Position numbers and translations under genes: made by a program. This document shows, one piece after another, positions 52,087 to 61,601 of a stretch of 64,000 nucleotides of DNA (positions are counted from its first letter, which is position 1; each line of letters opens with the position of its first letter). Under the pieces are notes generated by a model. That model worked only from the letters and a program-made list of their open reading frames with translations. It was not told the origin of the DNA and made no database searches. The DNA is taken from the NCBI GenBank assembly GCA_039800965.1, contig JBDLPS010000221.1, positions 8,536-72,535 of the forward strand. Reading direction: 5' to 3'. The stretch is from ZC4RG30 sp039800965. GTDB taxonomy: Bacteria > Pseudomonadota > Gammaproteobacteria > Steroidobacterales > Steroidobacteraceae.

Positions 52087-55000
52087 ATGTCCGGTTCGCG
52101 TTTCCTGCGCAGTGTTCTCGCCGCCACGCTCGTGGTCTTCGGAGGTCTTGGCCTCGCCGAAGCCGCGCCCGTGACCCTGAAGGTCGTCAGCGCGAGGGCG
52201 GAGTCCCGGTGGACCAACCCGTCCACCCAGGCCGTCACCGGCATCAGCAAGGGCGCTGTAGTCACGCACTACAAGTACCTCATCAACGTCGACAATTCGG
52301 GCGACACCTCGACGCAGCGTTCGCCCGCGCTCGGCACGGGTTGCAACCCGGCCGATGCGGGTTACCCCGACAGCTGCAAGTGGACCTCCATCGCGGGCAC
52401 TGCCTCGTTCGCGCCGGTCTACACGCAGGGCACGCAGGCGGATTTCGCCACCGCCATGAACATCCCGGACGGCCGCTACCTGATCTCGGTGCTTGCGCCG
52501 GGCTTCAAGCTCGATGGCCGCCACTTCAAGGTCGCCAACGGCATCGCCACCTGGGAAGGCAAGTCCGGCGCGGCGCCGGCTTCCGAGGTGCTGGTCGAGA
52601 TGCAGCCGTGGCCGTTGCCGGACGCGCAGATCCAGGCGGCGGTCTTCGAGGACATCTCGCCGGTCAACAGCGCGCCGGATCTTCCGGTGGAGCATGGTCT
52701 CGCGGGTTTCCAGGCGCACATCACCGATTACATCGGTGAAGTGACCACCGACATCTATGGCGCACCGCTGTGCGACACCGGCGCCTGCCTCAGCGCCTGC
52801 TATGTCGTCTTCAACGGCCAGGACATCGGCACGGTGCAGCCGCTCGACGCGGCCGGCCGCTGCCCGACGGATCCCCCGACCGCCAGCACCGCGATGTATT
52901 ACTGCGATGGCCCGAACGGCAGCACGGCGCCCTACATGGTCGCGCGCAGCGACACGGCGCCGTACAACCGCTTCGCCTGTCCTTCCGCGCTGGGCAGCGT
53001 GGCCGTGAAGCAGGGCCCCGTCCCTGATGCGGCCGCCCTGCACACGGGCGTCATCCAGGGCAAGGTCAAGGTGCCGAACATCGGCCCGAACCGTTACGCG
53101 CTGGCCGTCACGCCGCCGGACGGTTACTTCTGGGCCCAGACGACCACGCTCGAAGGCAACAGCGACTGGGACGCCTGGGTGATGGAAGGCGCAACCGGTC
53201 TCGATACCGAGCTTGCCGTCGCCGGCGAGCCCTTCCCGGGCATCATCTTCGGCTACGTCCCGCAGCCGGGCACGTCGACCGCGCAGACGGTGCGCACGTA
53301 TTCGGCAGTCAGCTGCCGTCGCGGCGTGACGAACTGTCCCTACAACATCTATCCGACGCTGACCGGCACTTCCACGATCACGGGTGTCGTCGAGGCCGTG
53401 AAGATCTTCGTCCCCGCGACCGGTGGCATCGCCGGCCTGCCCGGCCAGATCTGGGGCGGCATGCAGGGTGCCAAGATCGACAAGCCGATCGAGTACCCCT
53501 GGGTCACGCTCACCGACCTGTCCAATGGCGATTCGATCGTCTGGGCCGGCCGCGGTGACGTGCAAGGTCGCTTCTCCATCCCGAACGTCCCGGCCGGCAC
53601 CTACACCCTGACCTGGTGGGACCAGCCGCAGAACGAGATCCTCGACCTCGTGAACGTCACCGTTCGCGCCGGCGAGACCGTCGACATGGGCATCCTGCCG
53701 CTGACCGGCTGGTGGACCGTCTTCGATGGCTATGTCTTCAATGACGCCAACCGCAACGGCATCAAGGACGAGGGCGAGGCGGGCATCCCCAACTACACGT
53801 TGACGTTGCGCAAGCGCGAGAACTCGCAGATGGATCGCGGCACGACTGCCGCCACCACCGATTCCAACGGCTATTACGTCTTCGAATCCGCCTATCCCAT
53901 GACGCAGTGGCTGGTGATGGAGGCCTATGACGACCTCCATTACACGACCGGCGTCACCTACCAGGCCGACAACCAGCCCGATCCGACCACGGTGATCGGT
54001 TCGGGCGTGGACGTCAGCGTGCATCCGATCATCGGCCTTTCAGGTCGCATCGACTGGGGCAAGCACATCTACGACGGCACCGGCACGAACGGCGTCGACC
54101 CGCGCAACGGCGGCATCGTCGGCAGCATCAGCTACGACACCACCCGCAACGAAAAGGACCCGCGCTACGCGGCGGTGGAAGTCTGGCAGCCTGGCGTGCC
54201 GGACCTCACGGTCAAGCTGTGGAAGCCTGTCCCCTGCAACACCCACGTGGGCACGCCTTGCAGCGCGGACCGTCGCTATGAGCTCGCGGCCGATGGCTCC
54301 TACGCCAAGGGCCTGCTGCTGAACACCTACCTGTCCGAGACCTGGACGCGTCCGGCCGGCTGCACCGTCCGCAACGCCGATGGCACGCCCCTGGTGCACG
54401 GTGTCGATGAACAGGTGCTGCCGCTCGACGACACGCTGCCCTGCATCGAGGCGCCGCTGACGGGCATCCAGTTCGGCACCTACGCCACGGACCAGGGCAC
54501 CCCTGACGCGAACTTCGGCGCTGCCGTCAACGGCAACTGGGGCTTCGGCGACGGTTGCCTCGTCTCGGGCTTCAACACGACGACCCAGGCCTGCAACAAC
54601 GCGAGCGAACCGCTGGCCGCGCTGCCGGCTGCGAACTATCTGGTACAGGTCGACCTGCAGTCCCTCAAGGACGCGCAGGGTCGCCCGGTCTATCAGGTGA
54701 CGCGCGAGGAAGACGTGAACGTGGCCGCCGGCGACGAGTTCGCCCCGGCCGTGCCGCCGCCGGCCTGCGTCGGCGCGCTGCATGTGGTCGACTCGTCCGG
54801 CAACGACGGCTACCTGACCGGTGCCGGCACGGCCCCTGCCGAGGGCCAGCAGCGTCCGCTCTGCGACGTGAAGCTCGTGACCCTTACCAATGGCAAGTCG
54901 GTCGCCCCGATGTTCAACGTCTTCACGGACGTTCCGCTCCCGGGTCGCCACTGGTTCATCATCATCGATGACCTGAACTTCTCCAGTAACCCGAAGTCCA

Positions 55001-58000
55001 CGACCTTCGGCGAGAAGGCGGGCATTCCCTTCGCCCCGGTCGGCATCTACGATTTCACCAACCGTCTCGTGAAGACGGTGGAATCAGACTACAACGGCCT
55101 GGCTGACGTGCTGCTGCCGTCGACCAACCGCATCAACTGCCCGACGCCCTCCGGCGTCTGCGCGAACCTGTACCGTTACGTGGGCAACGACCCGGGTGTC
55201 CCGGGCCGCCTGAACACGAACTACAACCCGGCCTTCCGCACCATCGCGGCCGAATTCGAAGTCCTGCCGGGCCTGATCGTGCCGGCGGACCTCGCGCCGA
55301 GCCAGGTCGGTGTCACCGTGCAGCTCCCGGGCTCGCAGGTGACGACCAACCTGCAGTGCAAGGTCGAGGACGTCGCGCCCGAGCTGTACGCGGTGTCTCG
55401 CCCGTACGTGACGGTGGGCAACAACGCTAGCACGGCGCAGCGCCAGTTCATCATCTATGGCAAGGCCTTCGGTGCCGCCGTCGGCCAGGTGCAGCTGGAT
55501 GGCACGGCCCTCACGGCCACTGCAGTGACCTGGACCAACACGCAGATCACGGTCACGGTACCGACCAACACGACGCAGGGCCCGCGCCAGCTGACGATCC
55601 TTGCCGCCAACGGCAAGCGCACCGTCAACGGCCTGACGCTGCATGTGATGGGCAACACCTACGCGCCCCAGCTCTTCGAGGTGGGCCCGAACGTGGCCAA
55701 TGCCCGCTATCGCCCCGCCGAGACGCTCCCGGAGACCGCAAACCATGCCGTGCAGAACGCGCTGGATGACGCGGGCGTGTGGGTAGGCGCCGGCACCAAC
55801 CGCACGGCCCTGGTCGTGGTCTACCCGAACACGCCGGCGGTGGGTTCGCGCCAGAACCCGCGCGGCGCCTATTACGAGAACCTGATCATCACCAGCCGCG
55901 TGAAGCTCCAGGGCGTCGGCCCGGGCAGCCCGGACGGCTCGATCCGCGGTTCCATCCTCGATGGCAGTGCCTATGCCGGCGACAGCCCGGTCGCGACCGA
56001 CTGGCGCGCTCGCCTGACGCAGTTCGGCACCTTCGACGCGAACAACAACTTCATCCCCGGCTGGGCCGGCAACAGCGCAATCTATGACGGCGCCGTCATC
56101 ACGCTGTACCTGCCGTCCCCGTCCTCGACGGTCCTGGCGGAGCGCCGCCAGGCCTTCCCGACGACCTACACTGCGGCCACGGCGCCCTCGATCGATGGCT
56201 TCGACATCCGCGGTGGCGACCAGCAGGGCTTCCCGACCAACATCAACGTGATCGGTGGCGGCCCCACGGGCCTTGCGCCCGGAGTGGTCACGCAGGGTGG
56301 CGCGATCTTCGCGAACGCCTGGGCGAACAATCTGCAGATCACCAACAACACCGTGCAGAACAATGGCGGTGCCTACGGCACCCTGCGCCTCGGCACGCCC
56401 GACCTGACGGGCGCCGATCCCAGCAGCCATAACGGCAACGTGGTCATCGCGCACAACCGCGTGATCCTCAACGCCGGCACGAACCAGGCGGGTGGCATCG
56501 GCCTCTTCAACGGGTCCGACAACTACCAGATCGCCTTCAACGACATCTGCGGCAACTTCTCGGCCGAGTACGGCGGCGGCATCAGCGTCGTCGGCTACAG
56601 CCCGGGCGGCCGCATCAACAACAACCGCATCTACTTCAACCGCTCCTACGACGAGGGTGGTGGCGTGATGATCGCGGGCGCCCTGCCGGCCAACGCGGCG
56701 ACGCTGTCGCCGGGCTCGGGTGCCGTCGACATCTACGGCAACCTCATCCAGGGCAACCTGTCGAACGACGACGGCGGCGGCATCCGCTTCCTGATGTCCG
56801 GCAACTTCCCGATGAACGTCTACAACAACTTCATCGTGGACAACATCTCGACGCACGAGGGCGGCGGCATCAGCATCAACGATGCGCCGAACGTCCGCAT
56901 CTACAACAACACGATCGCCAAGAACATCACGACGGCCACGGCGATCACCAGCACGGGCGTGCCGGCTCCCGCCGGTGTCTCGACCTCGCTGAACAGCGGC
57001 CTGCTGCAGGACACCCTGCCGGCCGGTTCGCCGCTGCACAGCAACCCGCTGCTGTTCAACAACCTGTTCTGGGACAACCGTGCCGGCACGCGCACGCTGG
57101 ACCTGGTGGCCGGCATCGGGGCCGCGAACGACACCTCGCCGATCGACTACTGGGACCTCGGCGTCTCGGACGATCCGACGGTTTCGCTCTCGCCCACGAA
57201 CTCGCTCGTCCAGCAGGACGTGGCGCAGCATGCCTACACCACCGATGCGTCCAACAAGACGACCGACCCTCGCTTCCTGACGCCGTATGACATCGGGGTG
57301 ACGTTCAACGTCTGGCGCAACAACCCGGCCTTCCTGGGCGCCATCATGATCTCGGCGGACCTCCCGCCGTCGCTGATGGGCGACTTCCACCTGCGCGGCA
57401 ACTCGCCGGCGGTGAACGTCGCGGCGAACAGCAAGGCGCTGCCGTCCTACCAGGTCGTCGGCACCGCGACGAGCGTCGCGGCGCCCTCGAACGACATCGA
57501 CGGCGACACGCGTCCGGCGCTCGGTGCCCGCGACATCGGCGGCGACGAAATGCTGCCGGTCTCGGCCGACCTGCGCATCACCAAGACGGACGGCGTGACC
57601 GCTGCTTCGCCGGGCGATGTCCTGCACTACACCATCACCGTGACCAACAGCTCGGCGAACTTCGTCTGGGGTGCCTGGGTGCGTGACACCATCCCGGCCG
57701 CCCTCACGAACGTGAGCTGGACCTGCGTGGCCTCCACCGGCTCGGCCTGTGCCGCCGTCAGCGGCAGCGGGAACATCTCCGAGTACGTGGACCTCGCTCC
57801 CGCCGGCACCGTCACCTACGTGCTGACGGGCACGGTCAGCGGTGCGGTGGGTTCGACGCTGTCGAATACCGCGACGGTCACTCCGTCGCTGGGCACGACG
57901 GATTCGAACACGACCAACAACTCGGCGACGGATACGGACCAGATCGCCGGCACGGCTGACCTCGAGGTCTCGATCTCGACGGACAAGTCGCGCTACAACC

Positions 58001-58692
58001 GCAACGAGAACATCCGTTACACGATCGTCGCCAAGAACAACGGCCCTGCGGACGTCATCGGCGCCCGCCTGACCGACCTGTTCCCGACGGCGCTCACCGG
58101 CGTGACCTGGACCTGTACGGCCACGGGCGGCGCGGCCTGCGTGCCGGCCAGCGGCACGGGTAACCTGAACGCCAAGACCATCAACCTGCCGATGGGTGGC
58201 ATCGTGACCCTGGTCGCGACGGGCCGCATCAACTCGAACGCCGCGACCATCAACAACACCGTCAGCATCGCGCTGCCGGCGGGTGCGCCGTTCGTCGACC
58301 CGAACATGGCCAACAACACCGCGACGGCCAGCGTCACGGTCAACGGCCACCACGTGTCGTCGATCACCGGTTCGGGCACGCGCACCAGCACCACGCGCTG
58401 GACGGCGAACGCCACGATCACGATCCACAACCGCGACCACCTGGCTGCGGCGGGCGTGACGGTGACGGGCACCTGGCGCAACAACGGTGGTGGCAACACC
58501 ACGACCGTGACCTGCACGACGAATGCGTCGGGCCAGTGCACGGTGACCCGCACCAACATCTCGACGACGGAAGGTTCGTACACCTTCACGGTCACCAACC
58601 TGACCGTGCCGGCCTCCGCCGGGGTGTCGAACTACCAGAACGCGATCAACGAGGTCGGTGCGACGGCCAGCGTGAGGGTGGTCCGGCCGTAA
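52087..58692 (+). CDS. Giant secreted mosaic protein (SdrD_B, IPT/TIG, beta-helix, DUF11)
   Basis: 2201-residue extracellular protein. Sec signal peptide (1-24, ending LAEAA); N-terminal beta-rich region (25-540) with carboxypeptidase-regulatory-like segments (NVPAGTYTLTWWD); an SdrD_B domain (about 547-640, DGYVFNDANRNGIKDEGEAG); an IPT/TIG domain (about 1097-1190, PYVTVG to TLHVMG); a right-handed parallel beta-helix (about 1260-1660) with repeated N-N-x-I rungs; and two DUF11 domains (about 1828 and 1958 onward, ADLRITKTD and ADLEVSIST). A final Ig-like domain (about 2090-2201) follows. There is no LPXTG, membrane anchor or GlyGly-CTERM tail. Upstream is a type II secretion operon, downstream are cupredoxin proteins. 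I chose the ATG at 52087 for its signal peptide and GGAG site. It is probably a scaffold or matrix protein. Confidence 0.85.
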   Translation: MSGSRFLRSVLAATLVVFGGLGLAEAAPVTLKVVSARAESRWTNPSTQAVTGISKGAVVTHYKYLINVDNSGDTSTQRSPALGTGCNPADAGYPDSCKWTSIAGTASFAPVYTQGTQADFATAMNIPDGRYLISVLAPGFKLDGRHFKVANGIATWEGKSGAAPASEVLVEMQPWPLPDAQIQAAVFEDISPVNSAPDLPVEHGLAGFQAHITDYIGEVTTDIYGAPLCDTGACLSACYVVFNGQDIGTVQPLDAAGRCPTDPPTASTAMYYCDGPNGSTAPYMVARSDTAPYNRFACPSALGSVAVKQGPVPDAAALHTGVIQGKVKVPNIGPNRYALAVTPPDGYFWAQTTTLEGNSDWDAWVMEGATGLDTELAVAGEPFPGIIFGYVPQPGTSTAQTVRTYSAVSCRRGVTNCPYNIYPTLTGTSTITGVVEAVKIFVPATGGIAGLPGQIWGGMQGAKIDKPIEYPWVTLTDLSNGDSIVWAGRGDVQGRFSIPNVPAGTYTLTWWDQPQNEILDLVNVTVRAGETVDMGILPLTGWWTVFDGYVFNDANRNGIKDEGEAGIPNYTLTLRKRENSQMDRGTTAATTDSNGYYVFESAYPMTQWLVMEAYDDLHYTTGVTYQADNQPDPTTVIGSGVDVSVHPIIGLSGRIDWGKHIYDGTGTNGVDPRNGGIVGSISYDTTRNEKDPRYAAVEVWQPGVPDLTVKLWKPVPCNTHVGTPCSADRRYELAADGSYAKGLLLNTYLSETWTRPAGCTVRNADGTPLVHGVDEQVLPLDDTLPCIEAPLTGIQFGTYATDQGTPDANFGAAVNGNWGFGDGCLVSGFNTTTQACNNASEPLAALPAANYLVQVDLQSLKDAQGRPVYQVTREEDVNVAAGDEFAPAVPPPACVGALHVVDSSGNDGYLTGAGTAPAEGQQRPLCDVKLVTLTNGKSVAPMFNVFTDVPLPGRHWFIIIDDLNFSSNPKSTTFGEKAGIPFAPVGIYDFTNRLVKTVESDYNGLADVLLPSTNRINCPTPSGVCANLYRYVGNDPGVPGRLNTNYNPAFRTIAAEFEVLPGLIVPADLAPSQVGVTVQLPGSQVTTNLQCKVEDVAPELYAVSRPYVTVGNNASTAQRQFIIYGKAFGAAVGQVQLDGTALTATAVTWTNTQITVTVPTNTTQGPRQLTILAANGKRTVNGLTLHVMGNTYAPQLFEVGPNVANARYRPAETLPETANHAVQNALDDAGVWVGAGTNRTALVVVYPNTPAVGSRQNPRGAYYENLIITSRVKLQGVGPGSPDGSIRGSILDGSAYAGDSPVATDWRARLTQFGTFDANNNFIPGWAGNSAIYDGAVITLYLPSPSSTVLAERRQAFPTTYTAATAPSIDGFDIRGGDQQGFPTNINVIGGGPTGLAPGVVTQGGAIFANAWANNLQITNNTVQNNGGAYGTLRLGTPDLTGADPSSHNGNVVIAHNRVILNAGTNQAGGIGLFNGSDNYQIAFNDICGNFSAEYGGGISVVGYSPGGRINNNRIYFNRSYDEGGGVMIAGALPANAATLSPGSGAVDIYGNLIQGNLSNDDGGGIRFLMSGNFPMNVYNNFIVDNISTHEGGGISINDAPNVRIYNNTIAKNITTATAITSTGVPAPAGVSTSLNSGLLQDTLPAGSPLHSNPLLFNNLFWDNRAGTRTLDLVAGIGAANDTSPIDYWDLGVSDDPTVSLSPTNSLVQQDVAQHAYTTDASNKTTDPRFLTPYDIGVTFNVWRNNPAFLGAIMISADLPPSLMGDFHLRGNSPAVNVAANSKALPSYQVVGTATSVAAPSNDIDGDTRPALGARDIGGDEMLPVSADLRITKTDGVTAASPGDVLHYTITVTNSSANFVWGAWVRDTIPAALTNVSWTCVASTGSACAAVSGSGNISEYVDLAPAGTVTYVLTGTVSGAVGSTLSNTATVTPSLGTTDSNTTNNSATDTDQIAGTADLEVSISTDKSRYNRNENIRYTIVAKNNGPADVIGARLTDLFPTALTGVTWTCTATGGAACVPASGTGNLNAKTINLPMGGIVTLVATGRINSNAATINNTVSIALPAGAPFVDPNMANNTATASVTVNGHHVSSITGSGTRTSTTRWTANATITIHNRDHLAAAGVTVTGTWRNNGGGNTTTVTCTTNASGQCTVTRTNISTTEGSYTFTVTNLTVPASAGVSNYQNAINEVGATASVRVVRP

Positions 58693-58731
58693 CCGGACCG
58701 ACCCTCCACGCGAGATCAAGGAGAATTTGAG

Positions 58732-60216
58732 ATGACACAGCGTTCAGACGACCAGGCCCGGACCCGCCGCTACTTCCTCAAGCTGGCGGGCGGCTCCACG
58801 CTCGCCCTGGCGGGTACCGGCCTCCTGCCCTTCAACCGGCTGCTCGGCCCCGCGGCCATGCAGTCGGCGGAGGCCGCGGTCACCACCAATCCGGCGCCGG
58901 ACCTCTTCATGGCCGGCACGGACGGCTGGATCAGCCTGCCGAAGAACCCGGCCCTGCAGTCGGCGTACTTCGGCGCGCAGACCCATCCGGACAATTTCGT
59001 CCCGGATGCGAAGTTCAGCACCTACATCTTCGGTTTCCGTGACGTCACGGGCCTGACGGACGCGCAGCGCGCGGGGCAGAAGATGAAGGCCCAGCACAAT
59101 GCGCCGCTGTTCTGGCTCGACGAGGTCGATCCGGCCAATCCGAAGGCCAAGCAGTTCCGCGTGAACCTGATGAACCTCGGCCTGGCGATGCGCCCCGACC
59201 TGTTCGATGCGCATACGATCCACTACCACGGTTTCCGCAACGTGCTGCCGATCTTCGACGGCGAGCCGCAGGGTTCCGTCGCCGTGACGGCCGGCCGCGT
59301 CTTCCAGTACGTGTACCGTCCGCGCGACCCGGGCACCTACATGTGGCATTGCCACGTGGAAGAGATCGAGCACATCCACATGGGCATGACCGGGCCGCTC
59401 TTCGTCCGTCCGAAGCAGAACGGCACGAGCTACACCTGGCAGGGCAAGACCTACGACAAGTTCGTCTACAACGACGGCGACGGTTCCACCGGCTACGACC
59501 GAGAGTTCGCGATGTTCATGTCGGAGGTCTGGTGCGATTCGCACTGGGCCGACTCCCATATCGAGTTGCCGGAGTGGAGCGACTACCGCGCCGATTTCTG
59601 CCTGCTCAACGGTCGCGTCTACCCGGACACCATTGCGCCGAACTCGCTGATGAACATGCCGGCCAACGCCGCGGTCGCCAAGAACCTCCATTCCCTGCCG
59701 GTGCAGCGCGACGCGAGCGGCGACCTGCTGTCGCGTCCCGGCCATGAGCACCTCCAGTACCAGCCGATGTCGGCGCTGGTGGAGTGCAATGCCGGTGATC
59801 GCGTCCTGCTGCGCTTCGCCAACCTGGGTTTCCTGGAATCGGCGATGACGCTGGCCGGCATCCGCATGACCGTCGTCGGCAAGGACGCGACGCACATGCG
59901 GGGTCGTCCGGACAACACCAATCAGCGTGCCGACACCAGCTACGACGCCAGCACCCTGAGCTTCGGCCCGGGCGAGAGCATCGACGCGCTCTTCACCGCG
60001 CCGGCGTTCTCGGGCGGTTCCGGCAGTTCGGGCCAGGGCTACGACGTCTACCTGCTGTTCGACCGTGCCTACGAGCGCACGAACAACAAGGCGGCGGGCG
60101 AGGGCGGGCTGCCTTACGGCGGTCGCCAGACCGAGGTCCGCGTCTACCCGGCCGGTACGGTGCAGCAGCAGTTGCTGCCGAACACCAACCCGCATCTGAA
60201 CAGCGACGTCTACTGA
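58732..60216 (+). CDS. Multicopper oxidase-like protein A: Tat-exported, with type 1 copper site and half of the trinuclear site
   Basis: 494-residue protein with a twin-arginine signal (TRRYFLKLAGG, Arg12-Arg13), implying export in folded, copper-loaded form. A cupredoxin domain (about 90-235) holds TIHYHGF (His164, His166) and MWHCHVEEIEHIHMGM (His206, Cys207, His208, His214, Met219), giving type 1 copper ligands and two of the four His-x-His motifs needed for a type 2/3 cluster. The later cupredoxin-like part has lost its histidines: the position expected to be H-x-x-H-x-H reads ESAMTLAGIRMTVVGKDAT. It is therefore not a complete oxidase alone. An AAGGAGAA site precedes the ATG. It follows the giant protein gene by 39 bp and precedes a second cupredoxin gene with the missing motifs. 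Confidence 0.85.
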   Translation: MTQRSDDQARTRRYFLKLAGGSTLALAGTGLLPFNRLLGPAAMQSAEAAVTTNPAPDLFMAGTDGWISLPKNPALQSAYFGAQTHPDNFVPDAKFSTYIFGFRDVTGLTDAQRAGQKMKAQHNAPLFWLDEVDPANPKAKQFRVNLMNLGLAMRPDLFDAHTIHYHGFRNVLPIFDGEPQGSVAVTAGRVFQYVYRPRDPGTYMWHCHVEEIEHIHMGMTGPLFVRPKQNGTSYTWQGKTYDKFVYNDGDGSTGYDREFAMFMSEVWCDSHWADSHIELPEWSDYRADFCLLNGRVYPDTIAPNSLMNMPANAAVAKNLHSLPVQRDASGDLLSRPGHEHLQYQPMSALVECNAGDRVLLRFANLGFLESAMTLAGIRMTVVGKDATHMRGRPDNTNQRADTSYDASTLSFGPGESIDALFTAPAFSGGSGSSGQGYDVYLLFDRAYERTNNKAAGEGGLPYGGRQTEVRVYPAGTVQQQLLPNTNPHLNSDVY

Positions 60217-60241
60217 CCGCTGCCCCATGAGGACTTTCCCG

Positions 60242-61567
60242 ATGAATCTTTCGATCCTCAGTCCCTTCCGCCGCAGCCTCGTGCTCGGCATGGCGGTCGC
60301 TGCCGCGGGCCTGCTCGCACCGGCGCAGCAGGCCGTCGCCGCCGGCACCTCGAAAACCGGCGTGGTGTGCACGACGGGTGCCGCCGGCGCACCGGTGTTC
60401 ACGCTCACCGCGAAGGAAGGCTACATCCAGCTGCCGGACGGCAACACGATGTACATGTGGAGCTATGCCTCCGGCGGTTCCGACTTCCAGTACCCGGGCC
60501 CGGTCCTGTGCGTGAACGAAGGTGACACCGTCACCGTCGTCCTGAGCAACCAGCTGGCCGAGGATGTGTCGATCATGTTCCCCGGCCAGGAAGGCGTGCT
60601 GGCCAATGGTTCGGCCGCCCAGCCCCAGGGCAGCGGCGCCGGCCTGACGTCCCTCACCAACGTCGCTCCGGTCGGCGGCAGCGTGACGTACAGCTTCGTC
60701 GCGTCGAGGGCGGGCACCTTCGTCTACGAGAGCGGCACGGAACCGCAGAAGCAGGTCCGCATGGGCCTCTTCGGTATGCTGATCGTGCGGCCGGCCGGCC
60801 ACGCGGACCAGTTGAATGCCCGCAGCGACAGCCAGTTCACCTCCGCCAGCGCGACCACCGTGAACGAGGAGTTCATGGTCCAGCTGTCGGAAATCGATCC
60901 CTACCAGCACTGGGCGGCGGAGGCGGGGGAAACCTTCGACCTGTCGACCTATCATCCGCGCTACTGGCTGATGAACGGCCGCGGCTTCCCGGACACCATC
61001 GCCGACAACCACTCGGCGTTCCTGCCCGCACAGCCTTACGGTTCGCTGGCGCGCATCAATCCCTGGGATCCGATCAAGCATCCGCTGCCGGGTGCGATCC
61101 GCTACATGAACCTCACGACGACGGAGATCCCGTTCCATCCGCACGGCCAGAACGGCACGGTGGTGGGTCGCGACGGCGCCGCGTTGCAGACCCCGGACGG
61201 CAAGGATGCGTCCTTCGAGAAGTTCGTGGTCAACATCGGCCCGGGCCAGACCTATGACGTGCTGTTCCAGTGGTACGACGCGGAAGCCTACAGTCCCACC
61301 GCGGCCGCCGGCAGCGCGCATGAGTTTCCGGTCGCCATGCCGCAGATCGCGAACCTGAGCCTCGGCATGTTCTACAGTGGCAGCCCCTTCCTGGGAATGG
61401 GTGGCCCGCTGGCGCCGGGTGCGTCGTCGTTGAACACCTGCGGCGAGTTCTACATCATTTCCCACAACCACGCCCTGCACCAGATTGCCTCTTGGGGCGT
61501 GAACATCACGGGGCCCATCACCTTCCTGCGCGTCGATCCGCCGCTGCCGAACAACTGTGCGCAGTAA
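60242..61567 (+). CDS. Multicopper oxidase-like protein B: supplies the other half of the trinuclear copper site
   Basis: 441-residue Sec-exported protein (signal 1-32, ending QQAVA). Domain 1 (about 45-180) is cupredoxin-like but lacks ligands: VSIMFPGQ stands where S-I-H-x-H-G is usual, and GTFVYESG where Y-H-S-H is usual. Domain 2 (about 215-430) keeps IPFHPHGQN (His299, His301) and SHNHALHQ (His408, His410, His413). The second motif is the H-C-H-x-x-x-H box with Asn409 replacing the type 1 cysteine, so it can bind type 2/3 but not type 1 copper. These are exactly the motifs that protein A lacks. I prefer the ATG at 60242 because GAGG lies 9 bp before it; an ATG at 60227 has no good site. 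Confidence 0.83.
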   Translation: MNLSILSPFRRSLVLGMAVAAAGLLAPAQQAVAAGTSKTGVVCTTGAAGAPVFTLTAKEGYIQLPDGNTMYMWSYASGGSDFQYPGPVLCVNEGDTVTVVLSNQLAEDVSIMFPGQEGVLANGSAAQPQGSGAGLTSLTNVAPVGGSVTYSFVASRAGTFVYESGTEPQKQVRMGLFGMLIVRPAGHADQLNARSDSQFTSASATTVNEEFMVQLSEIDPYQHWAAEAGETFDLSTYHPRYWLMNGRGFPDTIADNHSAFLPAQPYGSLARINPWDPIKHPLPGAIRYMNLTTTEIPFHPHGQNGTVVGRDGAALQTPDGKDASFEKFVVNIGPGQTYDVLFQWYDAEAYSPTAAAGSAHEFPVAMPQIANLSLGMFYSGSPFLGMGGPLAPGASSLNTCGEFYIISHNHALHQIASWGVNITGPITFLRVDPPLPNNCAQ

Positions 61568-61601
61568 GCCGATCCGGGCCAACGAATCCAGGGAATACAT
61601 C

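Noticed and set aside
55084..58719. A 1211-codon open frame on the minus strand, antisense to the giant secreted protein
   Set aside because: Its translation is rich in Arg, Val, Asp and Gly with no domain pattern, and it mirrors codon bias of the real gene on the plus strand. Long antisense frames are common in GC-rich DNA.
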